This document shows positions 1 through 7,247 of a stretch of DNA of 23,648 bases, in pieces (position 1 is the stretch's first letter; every line of letters starts with the position of its first letter). This stretch comes from a virus: positions 1-23,648 of IMG/VR virus record IMGVR_UViG_3300010368_000114; one strand, 5' to 3'. The notes under the pieces are model-generated. The model did not search any database and was not told where the DNA came from. It saw only the letters and a program-made list of their open reading frames with translations. Position numbers and translations under genes: made by a program.

Positions 1-675
1 GTTGATCAGCCAGCGGAAGTCCCTCCTGTTAATAGTTACCCCAATGACCAGTACAGTGTATTCCTGCCATTTGATGACGTTGACGAAAACCTAGAGCAAT
101 ACAGTTGGTATGGCGAAACCTACGTAGGGACAGGCAAACATGACGGGGCTTTTGTATTTGACCATGAGGCAGTTCTATCAGTGCCTGTGCCAACCATTGA
201 CCCTAACGCATACAGTGTGGTTTTCTGGATAAACGCCACGGGTGTGAGATTCATTGGTGAGCTTGACGCCAAGGTAATCTGGAGGGGTGACATCAATAAT
301 CTTTCAGACCCTGTCCCGCATTATATCTTCAATACCAGCAAAAATTTTTACTCAGGGGATGTTTGTTACCACGACAGCTCTTTTCCTTTGCATAGTGAGG
401 TAACTAGTGATTTGCTTGATGAAACTTGGCGTCACGTTGCTATCACCTATGACGGCGCAAGGAAATCTTTTTATCTAGATGGGGTGTTGAGACACACAGC
501 AGTTGCGTCTCCTGCTCCTGTGGCAAATGACACGTTGAACTTTGGCGGCGTCCCTGGGTACTACTACAAGAACGGGTCTCTTGATGACGTGGGTTATTTT
601 TCCCGAACCGCACTTACACAAGAACAGATTTACGAAATCTATAGCAGCCCCGGTCCTTTGGGTACACCCCCCTAA
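1..675 (+). CDS. LamG/concanavalin-like protein, 5' end outside the window
   Basis: The reading frame is open from base 1 to the TAA at 673-675, so the start lies upstream and only about 224 C-terminal residues are seen. The C-terminal half looks like a LamG (laminin G / concanavalin A-like jelly-roll) domain: a strand with VVFWINATG, then ETWRHVAITYDG followed by SFYLDGVL, and the closing GSLDDVGYFSRTALT and EQIYEIY segment typical of the family. Such domains usually bind carbohydrate or protein ligands. It sits just before the tail tube gene, so it could be a virion decoration or adhesion protein. A GTG at 181 could be read as a start, but the protein-like frame continues upstream (residues such as YSVFLPFDDVDENLEQYSW, the usual first LamG strands), so that start is rejected. 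The domain fold is fairly sure; the role is inferred. Confidence 0.75.
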   Translation, partial: VDQPAEVPPVNSYPNDQYSVFLPFDDVDENLEQYSWYGETYVGTGKHDGAFVFDHEAVLSVPVPTIDPNAYSVVFWINATGVRFIGELDAKVIWRGDINNLSDPVPHYIFNTSKNFYSGDVCYHDSSFPLHSEVTSDLLDETWRHVAITYDGARKSFYLDGVLRHTAVASPAPVANDTLNFGGVPGYYYKNGSLDDVGYFSRTALTQEQIYEIYSSPGPLGTPP

Positions 676-817
676 AAAATAATTTTTATAGTAACTTATT
701 GAGTAGTTACGTACAAAAAAGGTGCAGTACCTGTAGTTAGGGTTCCTGCTGTTCAATACACACCGAATGATTAGTCTATATTAGACTACCCTGATCTAAA
801 AATAGGAGTACTTTATA
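676..817 (+). other. gene-free gap before the tail tube gene
   Basis: This 142-base AT-rich gap is the longest gene-free stretch in the window. It holds an A-run/T-run pair just after the upstream stop (674-687), a perfect inverted repeat at 772-788, and the ribosome binding site of the tail tube gene (AGGAG about 9 bases before the ATG at 818). A TATATT at 777-782 inside the inverted repeat could serve as a -10 box, but no convincing -35 sequence lies 16-18 bases upstream. A promoter for the tail operon is plausible because all other late genes are nearly contiguous; it is not demonstrated. Confidence 0.5.
772..788. promoter_or_regulatory. perfect 17-nt inverted repeat upstream of the tail tube gene
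   Basis: TAGTCTATATTAGACTA is a perfect inverted repeat: two 7-base arms around a TAT centre, ending 29 bases before the tail tube ATG. No poly-T follows, so it does not look like an intrinsic terminator. It could be an operator, or an mRNA hairpin that protects or bounds the very abundant tail tube message. Which of these is true cannot be told from sequence. Confidence 0.45.
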
Positions 818-2407
818 ATGCCAGTAACAGAATCTCATATCCTGAGTAACCAGACAGGGTTGACTGTCGCGGAAGAGTTGTCGCCTAAAGTTTTGCCATT
901 AAATCCTGTTTGGCGGGAGCTGGAACCCAACACGGAAGACATGGGCGCTAGTTATAGCCAGGTTGCACGAAGCCCTATCAATAGCAGCAGGCAGCGTCGT
1001 AAGGGGGCAGTTACTGACCTTGACTCGCAGGCTTCCCTTCAAGTGGATCTTACCACGGACCCTGTAGTACGTGACCTGCTTCAGGGCTATGTCTTCGCAG
1101 ACATCGAGAATAAAGGCGTCAGCGAGAATGTACTTGGCAGCACGCAACGTCAGCACGCTATTGACTCTAGCACGGATGTGGTGACAGCCTCCGGCGACAC
1201 GCCCTCCTTATCTGATGACTTCTCGCAAGGTGACCTAGTCTTAGTATCTGGGTCTTTTTCGGAAGCAAACAACGGCCTGTTTAAGGTTGATAGTGGGGCC
1301 ACCGCAACCACATTGAGCCTTATCGCTGCGGATGGGACTGACGGATCAGTCAATACCGTGGACGAGTTGGCCACTTCGGAGATTACCCTAGTAAAGGTAG
1401 GGGCACAGGGCGGGTCTGGGGCCATTGAGGTATCTGCGACGGGTGGCTTCCCCCAGTTGACTAGCCTTTCCTTTGACTTTACCACTCTGGGTCTTGTACC
1501 TGGTGAGTGGATTTATGTTGGCGGCGACGAGCTAAGTACTAAGTTTGCTACTGCCGCAAACAACGGATTTGCGCGGGTCCGCTCGGTCACATCAAACGTA
1601 ATCACGGTGGACAAGACATCGGATACTTGGGTGACTGACAACGGCGCAACTAAGCTAATTAGCCTATTCATCGGTCGGCGTCTGCGTAATCGCACAGGTT
1701 CTGCAATCAAGCGCCGCTCCTATCAGTTTGAGCGTAGCCTAGGAGCGCCCAATAGCGCGTCCCCCGGCCAGGTCCAGTATGAATATGTTACGGGCGCGGC
1801 ACCTTCCATCGCCAAGATTGACCTTAGCACTGCTGACAAGGTCATGGTTGATCTTGAGTACATCGGCCTTGGGTACGAGACTCTAGATGCGGCCACCGGC
1901 AAAAAGAGTGGTACCCGCCCTACATTGGAAAGCGGGGATGCTTACAACGCTTCTAACCATGTCAAGCGAACATCCTTGCGTCTAGCGAGTGGTCAAAACC
2001 CCAACAACACGGATGAGTTCACTTACGCTGCGGACCTAGAGTTCTCCATCAATAACAACGTCAGCCCCCTGAAGGCCATTGGCACGCTTGGTGGGTTTGA
2101 TACAAACGCCGGGGAGCTTACAGTTGATGCCTCGTTGACCGCATTCTTTGCCGACATTGTGGTTATGAGTCGTATTGCAAATAACGACGACATGACCCTT
2201 GATACGATTTTGGTCCAAGAAAACAAGGGGGTAGCGATTGATCTACCTTTGGTGACACTAGGCTCCGACAATCCGCAAATCTCGGCTAACGAGGCTGTAA
2301 CTTTGCCTCTGACCATTACTGCGGTATCTGGGAACGCTATCTCTAGTACCTTGGATCACACGATCATGTTCAATTTCTTCGATTACCTACCAACAGCAGC
2401 AGGCTAA
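818..2407 (+). CDS. major tail tube protein with an internal beta-domain insertion
   Basis: This 529-residue protein resembles the large siphophage tail tube proteins (Phage_tube type), whose monomers stack into hexameric rings around the tape measure. Family-like parts are the N terminus (about residues 1-110, with the conserved EPNTEDMGASYSQVAR and LTTDPVVRDLLQGYVFADI stretches) and the C terminus (about 310-529, ending in HTIMFNFFDYLPTAAG). Between them, about 115-300, lie two related beta-rich stretches built on a GD/GEW-hydrophobic-VGG pattern and ANNG-F-V, probably a surface-exposed decoration. The ATG at 818 has an AGGAG site and follows a real gap, so the start is secure. Its place directly before the chaperone and tape measure genes fits the invariant order of siphophage tails. 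Confidence 0.85.
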   Translation: MPVTESHILSNQTGLTVAEELSPKVLPLNPVWRELEPNTEDMGASYSQVARSPINSSRQRRKGAVTDLDSQASLQVDLTTDPVVRDLLQGYVFADIENKGVSENVLGSTQRQHAIDSSTDVVTASGDTPSLSDDFSQGDLVLVSGSFSEANNGLFKVDSGATATTLSLIAADGTDGSVNTVDELATSEITLVKVGAQGGSGAIEVSATGGFPQLTSLSFDFTTLGLVPGEWIYVGGDELSTKFATAANNGFARVRSVTSNVITVDKTSDTWVTDNGATKLISLFIGRRLRNRTGSAIKRRSYQFERSLGAPNSASPGQVQYEYVTGAAPSIAKIDLSTADKVMVDLEYIGLGYETLDAATGKKSGTRPTLESGDAYNASNHVKRTSLRLASGQNPNNTDEFTYAADLEFSINNNVSPLKAIGTLGGFDTNAGELTVDASLTAFFADIVVMSRIANNDDMTLDTILVQENKGVAIDLPLVTLGSDNPQISANEAVTLPLTITAVSGNAISSTLDHTIMFNFFDYLPTAAG

Positions 2408-2411
2408 GTAT

Positions 2412-2852
2412 ATGGCACTTCGCGACCAATTTAAGACGGACAATAAACTCGAAAATGATGGCATCTGGCTGGAATTTGACGAAGTAAGAGTCCGTGTTCG
2501 GCGAGCGGGAAAGTCTAACAAAGCATTTCTAGCTGAAATGGCCAAGCACCAACGTGCCTTGAGTATTGGTGCAATCCGAGGCTCAAAAGCAGACAAACTG
2601 GCGTATGAGGTATTCGGCAAGACGGTAGTTTGCGGATGGGAGACTATGGTTAAGGGCCAATGGGTAGAGGGTATTGACCCATTGGACGCGGGCAAAAAGG
2701 CTTCTAAGACAGGAGACCTTCTCCCAGCAACTAGCGAATTTATTATTGATGTGTTCAACGAGTTGCCGGAGTTCGCGGATTTGGTGATCAGCCAAGCTTC
2801 TAACCATGAGTCATTTCTTGCTGAAGTTAGGGAGGAGAAAGCAAAAAACTAA
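2412..2852 (+). CDS. tail assembly chaperone, zero-frame product (lambda gpG analogue)
   Basis: This 146-residue protein begins four bases after the tail tube stop. Its pattern (DGIWLEFDEVRVRVRRAGKS, then ETVV-like GKTVVCGW, and a helical end) is that of phage tail assembly chaperones, which coat the tape measure and recruit tube protein but are absent from the finished virion. The gene ends GCA AAA AAC TAA, that is, a slippery A AAA AAC directly followed by the stop, so a fraction of ribosomes should shift to -1 and make the longer G-T product. Family assignment rests on sequence pattern plus position and the frameshift, which together make it strong. Only a weak ribosome binding site (AGCAGG) precedes it, so coupling to the upstream stop is likely. 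Confidence 0.85.
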   Translation: MALRDQFKTDNKLENDGIWLEFDEVRVRVRRAGKSNKAFLAEMAKHQRALSIGAIRGSKADKLAYEVFGKTVVCGWETMVKGQWVEGIDPLDAGKKASKTGDLLPATSEFIIDVFNELPEFADLVISQASNHESFLAEVREEKAKN

Positions 2853-2884
2853 GGGAGGCCCTCCGTTATGCGTTGACGGAGGGC
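2829..2884 (+). promoter_or_regulatory. -1 programmed ribosomal frameshift signal in the chaperone gene
   Basis: Three elements are in register. AGGGAGGAG (2829-2837) is a Shine-Dalgarno-like stimulator five bases before the slippery site. A AAA AAC (2843-2849) is a canonical slippery heptamer, correctly phased to the zero frame and immediately followed by the TAA stop. Eight bases later a perfect 9-bp stem, GCCCTCCGT (2858-2866) with ACGGAGGGC (2876-2884), closes a 9-base loop. The same three-part layout is known from E. coli dnaX. A -1 shift joins the 146-residue frame to the open frame ending at 3172. Confidence 0.92.
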
Positions 2885-3172
2885 AAGTTTGAACAAAAGG
2901 CGCTGGAGATGTGCATCCATCAAGGGATGCCTCTTCCCGCTCGAATTGAGAACGCTCCCCAGCCTGCGGAATGTTGTATACTTTTCTGGGCTGCTTTCCA
3001 CGAACTTACCAGCACACGCTCCATCGGATTCTCTATCGGCCCAATCCCTTGGACGGCAGTAAAAGCATGGGCGGATGAGCATGAGCTTGTAGGTAGTGTA
3101 CGCGAAGACCTTTTTTTCTATGTATCCGCGATGGACGAGGAGTTTCTGAATCATCATGTCAAAAGTGACTAA
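2849..3172 (+). CDS. tail assembly chaperone, -1 frameshift extension (lambda gpT analogue)
   Basis: This frame has no ATG and no separate ribosome binding site near its beginning; it is reached by a -1 slip at 2843-2849. The fused product reads through KAK into LREALRYALTEGKFEQKALE and has about 253 residues in total, 107 of them from this extension. The extension carries the pattern usual for gpT-like parts: a helical start, W-AFHEL-TSTRSIGFSIGPIPW in the middle, and a closing helix with AMDEEFLNHH. In lambda the gpGT fusion binds the tape measure through G and the tail tube protein through T, and the G:GT ratio matters for assembly. A TTG at 2873 could in theory start it separately, but that is much less likely. 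Confidence 0.87.
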   Translation, partial: LREALRYALTEGKFEQKALEMCIHQGMPLPARIENAPQPAECCILFWAAFHELTSTRSIGFSIGPIPWTAVKAWADEHELVGSVREDLFFYVSAMDEEFLNHHVKSD

Positions 3173-3659
3173 CCACAAAACCTTTAAGTCACTTGTGCTG
3201 AATCTTAAACGCCGCGCTAAGTGGATGCAAATGAATGCGGATGAGAGGCTAAAGACAGCAGCGACAACTGGTTTACATTCTGTTGCTATGGGTACCCCTG
3301 CTGACACGGGTCTTGCCCGCTCTAGTTGGAAGGTAGGGATAAACCGTATACCCGATATCACGCCTAGAAAGCGTCCTTTCTTTCCTGGGAAAAACTTGGG
3401 GATGGATGAGGGTTCCAATGCTATGGGATCAATCCGAGCAGGCTATAGACGGCTCAAGCGGGTTAAGGCCCACCATACGGTTTATATTCTAAATACCCAG
3501 CCCTACCTCAACAGCCTAAACGACAGCCCAGGGAAAAGCCCTCAGAATCGCCACTTTATTGAGAAGGCTCTAGACAAGGTTAGAAGGGTTCACTATAGCA
3601 GGTCTTTGTTAGGAAAGCCGGTAAAAGCTAATTCTTTTAGGGTGAGAAGCAGTGGCTAG
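3156..3659 (+). CDS. HK97 gp10-like minor tail / tail completion protein
   Basis: This 167-residue basic protein overlaps the end of the chaperone extension by 17 bases. The segment MGTPADTGLARSSWKVGI is the signature of HK97-gp10-like proteins (a small family at the neck/tail junction, where PxDTGxLRxSW is conserved), and a later YILNTQPYLNSLNDSP matches the family's YIxNxxPYxxxLE part. A long basic helix precedes it. In most phages this gene lies between the head and the tail tube genes; here it sits between the chaperone and the tape measure, which is unusual. The ATG at 3156 is chosen because the preceding GAGGAG, though 13 bases away, is the best site and the frame begins here. Confidence 0.65.
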   Translation: MSKVTNHKTFKSLVLNLKRRAKWMQMNADERLKTAATTGLHSVAMGTPADTGLARSSWKVGINRIPDITPRKRPFFPGKNLGMDEGSNAMGSIRAGYRRLKRVKAHHTVYILNTQPYLNSLNDSPGKSPQNRHFIEKALDKVRRVHYSRSLLGKPVKANSFRVRSSG

Positions 3660-6276
3660 TACAAGAGATACTCATGTGATGGAGTTCCAGACTAGAGGTC
3701 TGGGAAAGTCTAAACGTGCCCTAGAGGGGACCGGAAATTCCGCTATGCGCGCCGGTAAAAGAATAAAATCACTGGGTGCTGCTATGGCAGCACTCGGTGG
3801 CCTTTCTGCCGGTGCTTCTTTGATAAAGCTGGGGGATGACTACAAGCAACTGCGCAACCGTATTCGCCTGACGACTGGTAGCGTTAAAGAGCTGAACTCC
3901 GTTCAAAACCACCTAATGCGTATTTCAAGAAGCACGCGAACTGATGTACGGACTAATGCAGAGGTTTTCAACCGGATGGGGCTGGCTGTAAAGGGACTAA
4001 GTTTCAGCCAAGCAGACGTAATCAAGGCCACCCAAGCCCTGAATGCTGCTATGCAGGTGTCGGGGGCTAGTGCAGATGAGGCGAGTGCCTCTATTATCCA
4101 GTTTACTCAAGGGCTGGCGTCTGCCCGTCTTGCGGGCGACGAGATGCGCTCCATTATGGAGCAGACACCGAAGGTTATTGATGTCATCCTCCAGCACGTC
4201 AATGCAGTGGAGAATCTAAATCTCGCCCGTGGTGACGCCAAGGAAATAGCCATGACGGGCTTTTTCAACCCTGAGCGTGTCTTTGGGGCGCTTATAAGCA
4301 AAGCTGGTGACGATGCGATTAAGGAGTTTGAGGAGACCCAAAAGACCATGCGGCAGAGCATTACTGTTCTCCGCAATGAGTTCCTTATTTCTATTGGGGA
4401 GTACATGGATGTAATGGGGGTAGATTCTGGTCTGAGCAGGGTTCTGGAGTTAATCAGCGAAAACGCAAAGGGAATAGTTCGCATTCTTGGGGCGGCGGGG
4501 CTTTTGGGGGCAATAGCCACCCTAGGGTCCGCTATGGGTGTACTTTTAACCCCCTTTACTGCCACCTTAGCGGGCCTAGTTGGGCTTATGTCGAATATGG
4601 ATAAAATTAAGCTGGGCGTGGTAGAGAAAACCAATGTGTTCGCTGTGGACATAATGAACTCTTTTCTTCACAACAGCATAGATACCTTAAAACAGGTAAT
4701 GGCGAAGAGTTCGGAGAAGATGCAGAGCCTTTTAAACCTTCAGGAAGACGGCCCAGGATTACATAACATCCACCGAGTCCTCTCAGGAGCCGTAAAAGGG
4801 GCAATTGCCTTCATAAAAGTTAATGTGTTAGCGGGTATGGTCCTAGTGGAGAACCTTTTCATTATAGGAAAGCAGTTATTTAACAAGATGACTGAGATCA
4901 TCGAACGTATTTATAAGAAGATACAAGATCTTCTCCAATCCTCCCAAGGTTTAGTATCCCACATCAGGGTAAAGACGGGCTTGGACACTGTAGGTCCAGA
5001 ACCAATGCAAAGCCCTGCCCCAAGGAAAAAACCTGCTTGGCAATCAGGAGCGGACAAGATGTTTAAGTTAGCATTGGGGGATTCTTTGCCCGAACGCCGC
5101 GAAGGCGAGATGAAACTCTTCCATTTAGGAAGAGGGATAGGTAATTTCTTGGGTAGTATGTTCGAGAAGGAGGACCCAGATTTATTTGAAACCAACGATA
5201 TTGCGTTAAGAGGGGTGCCGCCAAGGGTAAAGCAAACAGCCCCTGGGCTTCCGCTACTGCCTGCGACTCCCGTTTCTCCTCCTCGTGATATCGTTGGGGA
5301 GTCGCTAGTTAAGATCCAGACAGCCTTTGCTGGCGCTGAAGAAGCTATCTTGGGGTTTACTGCTAATGTTGTAACTGACTCCCTCCAGCACGCACGGAAC
5401 CGGGAGCAATCCCAGCGGCATCTTATGAAAAGGCTTAATATCAACCCAGACGAGGAGTTTGAACTTCTAGGAACAAGCGCCTTCCCTGCGGGAGGCAATT
5501 CTGGCAAAGCGGGCAAGCCTGGGCAGTATAAGGTCGATGCCTTGATAAAAGAATTAGCCATTGAGGGGGAGGCGATCCTGAAGTTCTCCCAGTCACAGTT
5601 AAGCATGGAGCAAAAGCATTTAGAGATCATCAGCAGGTACAACCATATACTTACCGAGGGCGTAAACGGCACCAACGAACAGATACGAAAGCTATTGGCT
5701 CGTAATGAACTGGCCAAGATTGCGGCACCTATCAAAGAACGGTTTACTCGCTCAGAGGATGTTATTAGACAAAGGGCCGCAGACATGCTGTTGGACCGCG
5801 AAGACATCACCCCTAGGCAGCATACCCTTGTCACACAAGAGAATCGCCTAAGCGCACTTTCCGAGTCCCAGACCATGATGGCAGGCGCAGAGCGGGCATT
5901 GATTCAGTTGGAGCTTCAGGCCGCAGACTCCGCAGGAAACATGGAGAGTGTATTAACAAACGCCTTCCAAGGGGTTGAGGACGCATTGGCCAAGTTCGTA
6001 GAGACAGGTAAGTTAGACTTTAAGAGTTTGGTTTCCTCTATCCTTTCCGATATGACCAGGCTCGCCATCAAGGAGAATATTACACCCTTGTTGGCACAGG
6101 GCGTTCGGGGGGCATTGGGGATGATTGGTCTATCTGCACCCAACCCCGCAGCAGCCGCCGGTGGAGACTCAGGGGGTGTAACCAACGTCTTTCAAATTCA
6201 AACTCCAGACGCGGCAAGTTTTCGAACCTCTATACCCCAGCTCACAGCCACCGCAGCAGGAACAGGAGGAAGATAA
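3652..6276 (+). CDS. tail tape measure protein
   Basis: An 874-residue protein that sets tail length and is ejected with the DNA. Residues about 55-200 carry the tape-measure N-terminal domain (TMP_3 type): YKQLRNRIRLTTG, VFNRMGLAVKGLS, and QFTQGLASARLAGDEMRSI followed by EQTPKVIDVI. Residues about 273-312 form a Gly/Ala/Leu-rich hydrophobic stretch able to cross a membrane. The end, about 763-820 (NAFQGVEDALAKFVETGKLD and SILSDMTRLAIKENITPLL), matches the lambda gpH-like C-terminal motif. By the usual 0.15 nm per residue, the tail would be roughly 130 nm long. The start is a GTG overlapping the upstream stop by eight bases; an ATG at 3679 is an alternative start. No lysozyme or peptidase domain is visible inside. 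Confidence 0.92.
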   Translation: MASTRDTHVMEFQTRGLGKSKRALEGTGNSAMRAGKRIKSLGAAMAALGGLSAGASLIKLGDDYKQLRNRIRLTTGSVKELNSVQNHLMRISRSTRTDVRTNAEVFNRMGLAVKGLSFSQADVIKATQALNAAMQVSGASADEASASIIQFTQGLASARLAGDEMRSIMEQTPKVIDVILQHVNAVENLNLARGDAKEIAMTGFFNPERVFGALISKAGDDAIKEFEETQKTMRQSITVLRNEFLISIGEYMDVMGVDSGLSRVLELISENAKGIVRILGAAGLLGAIATLGSAMGVLLTPFTATLAGLVGLMSNMDKIKLGVVEKTNVFAVDIMNSFLHNSIDTLKQVMAKSSEKMQSLLNLQEDGPGLHNIHRVLSGAVKGAIAFIKVNVLAGMVLVENLFIIGKQLFNKMTEIIERIYKKIQDLLQSSQGLVSHIRVKTGLDTVGPEPMQSPAPRKKPAWQSGADKMFKLALGDSLPERREGEMKLFHLGRGIGNFLGSMFEKEDPDLFETNDIALRGVPPRVKQTAPGLPLLPATPVSPPRDIVGESLVKIQTAFAGAEEAILGFTANVVTDSLQHARNREQSQRHLMKRLNINPDEEFELLGTSAFPAGGNSGKAGKPGQYKVDALIKELAIEGEAILKFSQSQLSMEQKHLEIISRYNHILTEGVNGTNEQIRKLLARNELAKIAAPIKERFTRSEDVIRQRAADMLLDREDITPRQHTLVTQENRLSALSESQTMMAGAERALIQLELQAADSAGNMESVLTNAFQGVEDALAKFVETGKLDFKSLVSSILSDMTRLAIKENITPLLAQGVRGALGMIGLSAPNPAAAAGGDSGGVTNVFQIQTPDAASFRTSIPQLTATAAGTGGR

Positions 6277-7247
6277 TGGGTTTCCATGACGTGAGAATGC
6301 CGGAGGAGTTGGAGTATGGCTCAGTCGGCGGACCCTACTTTCAGACCCAAGTTAGTACCACGGATGCCGGGTTTGAGCAGCGGATTAGCCGCTGGAATCA
6401 AGTCCGCCATAAATACACCGTGCAGATGAAACTGACATGGCTTCTGGGTCAGCAGCTACGGGAGTTTTACATTGCCCGCCAAGGGGCCGCTCACAGCTTT
6501 CGCTTTAAGGACTGGATGGACTACCGTACCCCTGCCACGGGTTTTAGTGAAGGTCAAGGGGGAGCAACGATAAGTCCCACGGACCAAGTAGTTGGGGTAG
6601 CAGACGGGGTTACTTCCCAGTTCCAACTAGCAAAGAGATACACAAGCGGCGATACGACGCGGGTGCGTACTATCTCAAAGCCTGTTGAAGGTACTGTGAG
6701 TGTTGCAGTTTCGGGGGTAACCCAACCTCAGAATACTTGGAGCATTGATTACAACACAGGGCTTTTAAGCTTTTCTTCCGCTCCCACCTCCGGTGAGATT
6801 ACTTGGGGTGGGGAGTTTGATGTAGAATGTCGTTTTTCAGAGAGCGCAGACAAGCTTCTTCATCTTCGCTGGGAAAGTCATGGGTCTATCTCTATTAATA
6901 ACTTGGAGCTGGTAGAGGTAATGTCCCAAGACTCTCCGAGCGATGAGGTCTACTATGGGGGTAGTTTTGAGGGAGATATAGATGCCGAACAGCACCTAGG
7001 CTGGTCCAGCCCTATGCTACAGGTGCTAGACCCATATGAAGGGGACGCTATGGTGACTCTGCCAGCGCCAGACTCTAACTCCCCCCACTCAGGTGGCCCT
7101 TTCTTCGTTATTTGCCACGGAGGGCCTCTAAACGTCATTACAGTAAATGACGCATCAACCTCCACTGTGGTTACTATTTCTGCGGGTGAGAGTTACATGT
7201 TTTTCCTTCTGATTACTCCAACGGGGCATCAGTGGTATGCGGTCTAG
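6276..7247 (+). CDS. DUF2460 distal tail protein (GTA gp12-like) with extra C-terminal domain
   Basis: This 323-residue protein starts at an ATG that shares its A with the tape measure stop and has a strong AGGAGG site. Residues about 1-205 match DUF2460, the distal tail protein of the Rhodobacter GTA: the opening FHDVRMPEELEYGSVGGP, RISRWNQVRHKYTV, and the AAHSFRFKDWMDY strand. The DUF2460 protein forms the ring linking the tube to the hub. After the core, residues 226-323 make a small beta domain (YYGGSFEGDID ... GGPFFVICHGG ... GHQWYAV) which is not part of DUF2460 and resembles the N terminus of the next gene product. Location, length and motifs agree, so the identification is firm. Confidence 0.88.
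   Translation: MGFHDVRMPEELEYGSVGGPYFQTQVSTTDAGFEQRISRWNQVRHKYTVQMKLTWLLGQQLREFYIARQGAAHSFRFKDWMDYRTPATGFSEGQGGATISPTDQVVGVADGVTSQFQLAKRYTSGDTTRVRTISKPVEGTVSVAVSGVTQPQNTWSIDYNTGLLSFSSAPTSGEITWGGEFDVECRFSESADKLLHLRWESHGSISINNLELVEVMSQDSPSDEVYYGGSFEGDIDAEQHLGWSSPMLQVLDPYEGDAMVTLPAPDSNSPHSGGPFFVICHGGPLNVITVNDASTSTVVTISAGESYMFFLLITPTGHQWYAV

Noticed and set aside
674-688. A-run and T-run after the LamG gene as a terminator
   Set aside because: The possible stem is only five A-T pairs, too weak for an intrinsic terminator.
2873-3172. independent gene starting at TTG 2873
   Set aside because: The start falls in the frameshift hairpin and lacks a suitable ribosome binding site; frameshifting explains the frame better.
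4911-5876. 321-residue open frame on the - strand
   Set aside because: It lies entirely antisense to the well-identified tape measure gene, is very rich in Ser, and has no recognisable domain; it is a by-product of the codon usage of the + gene.
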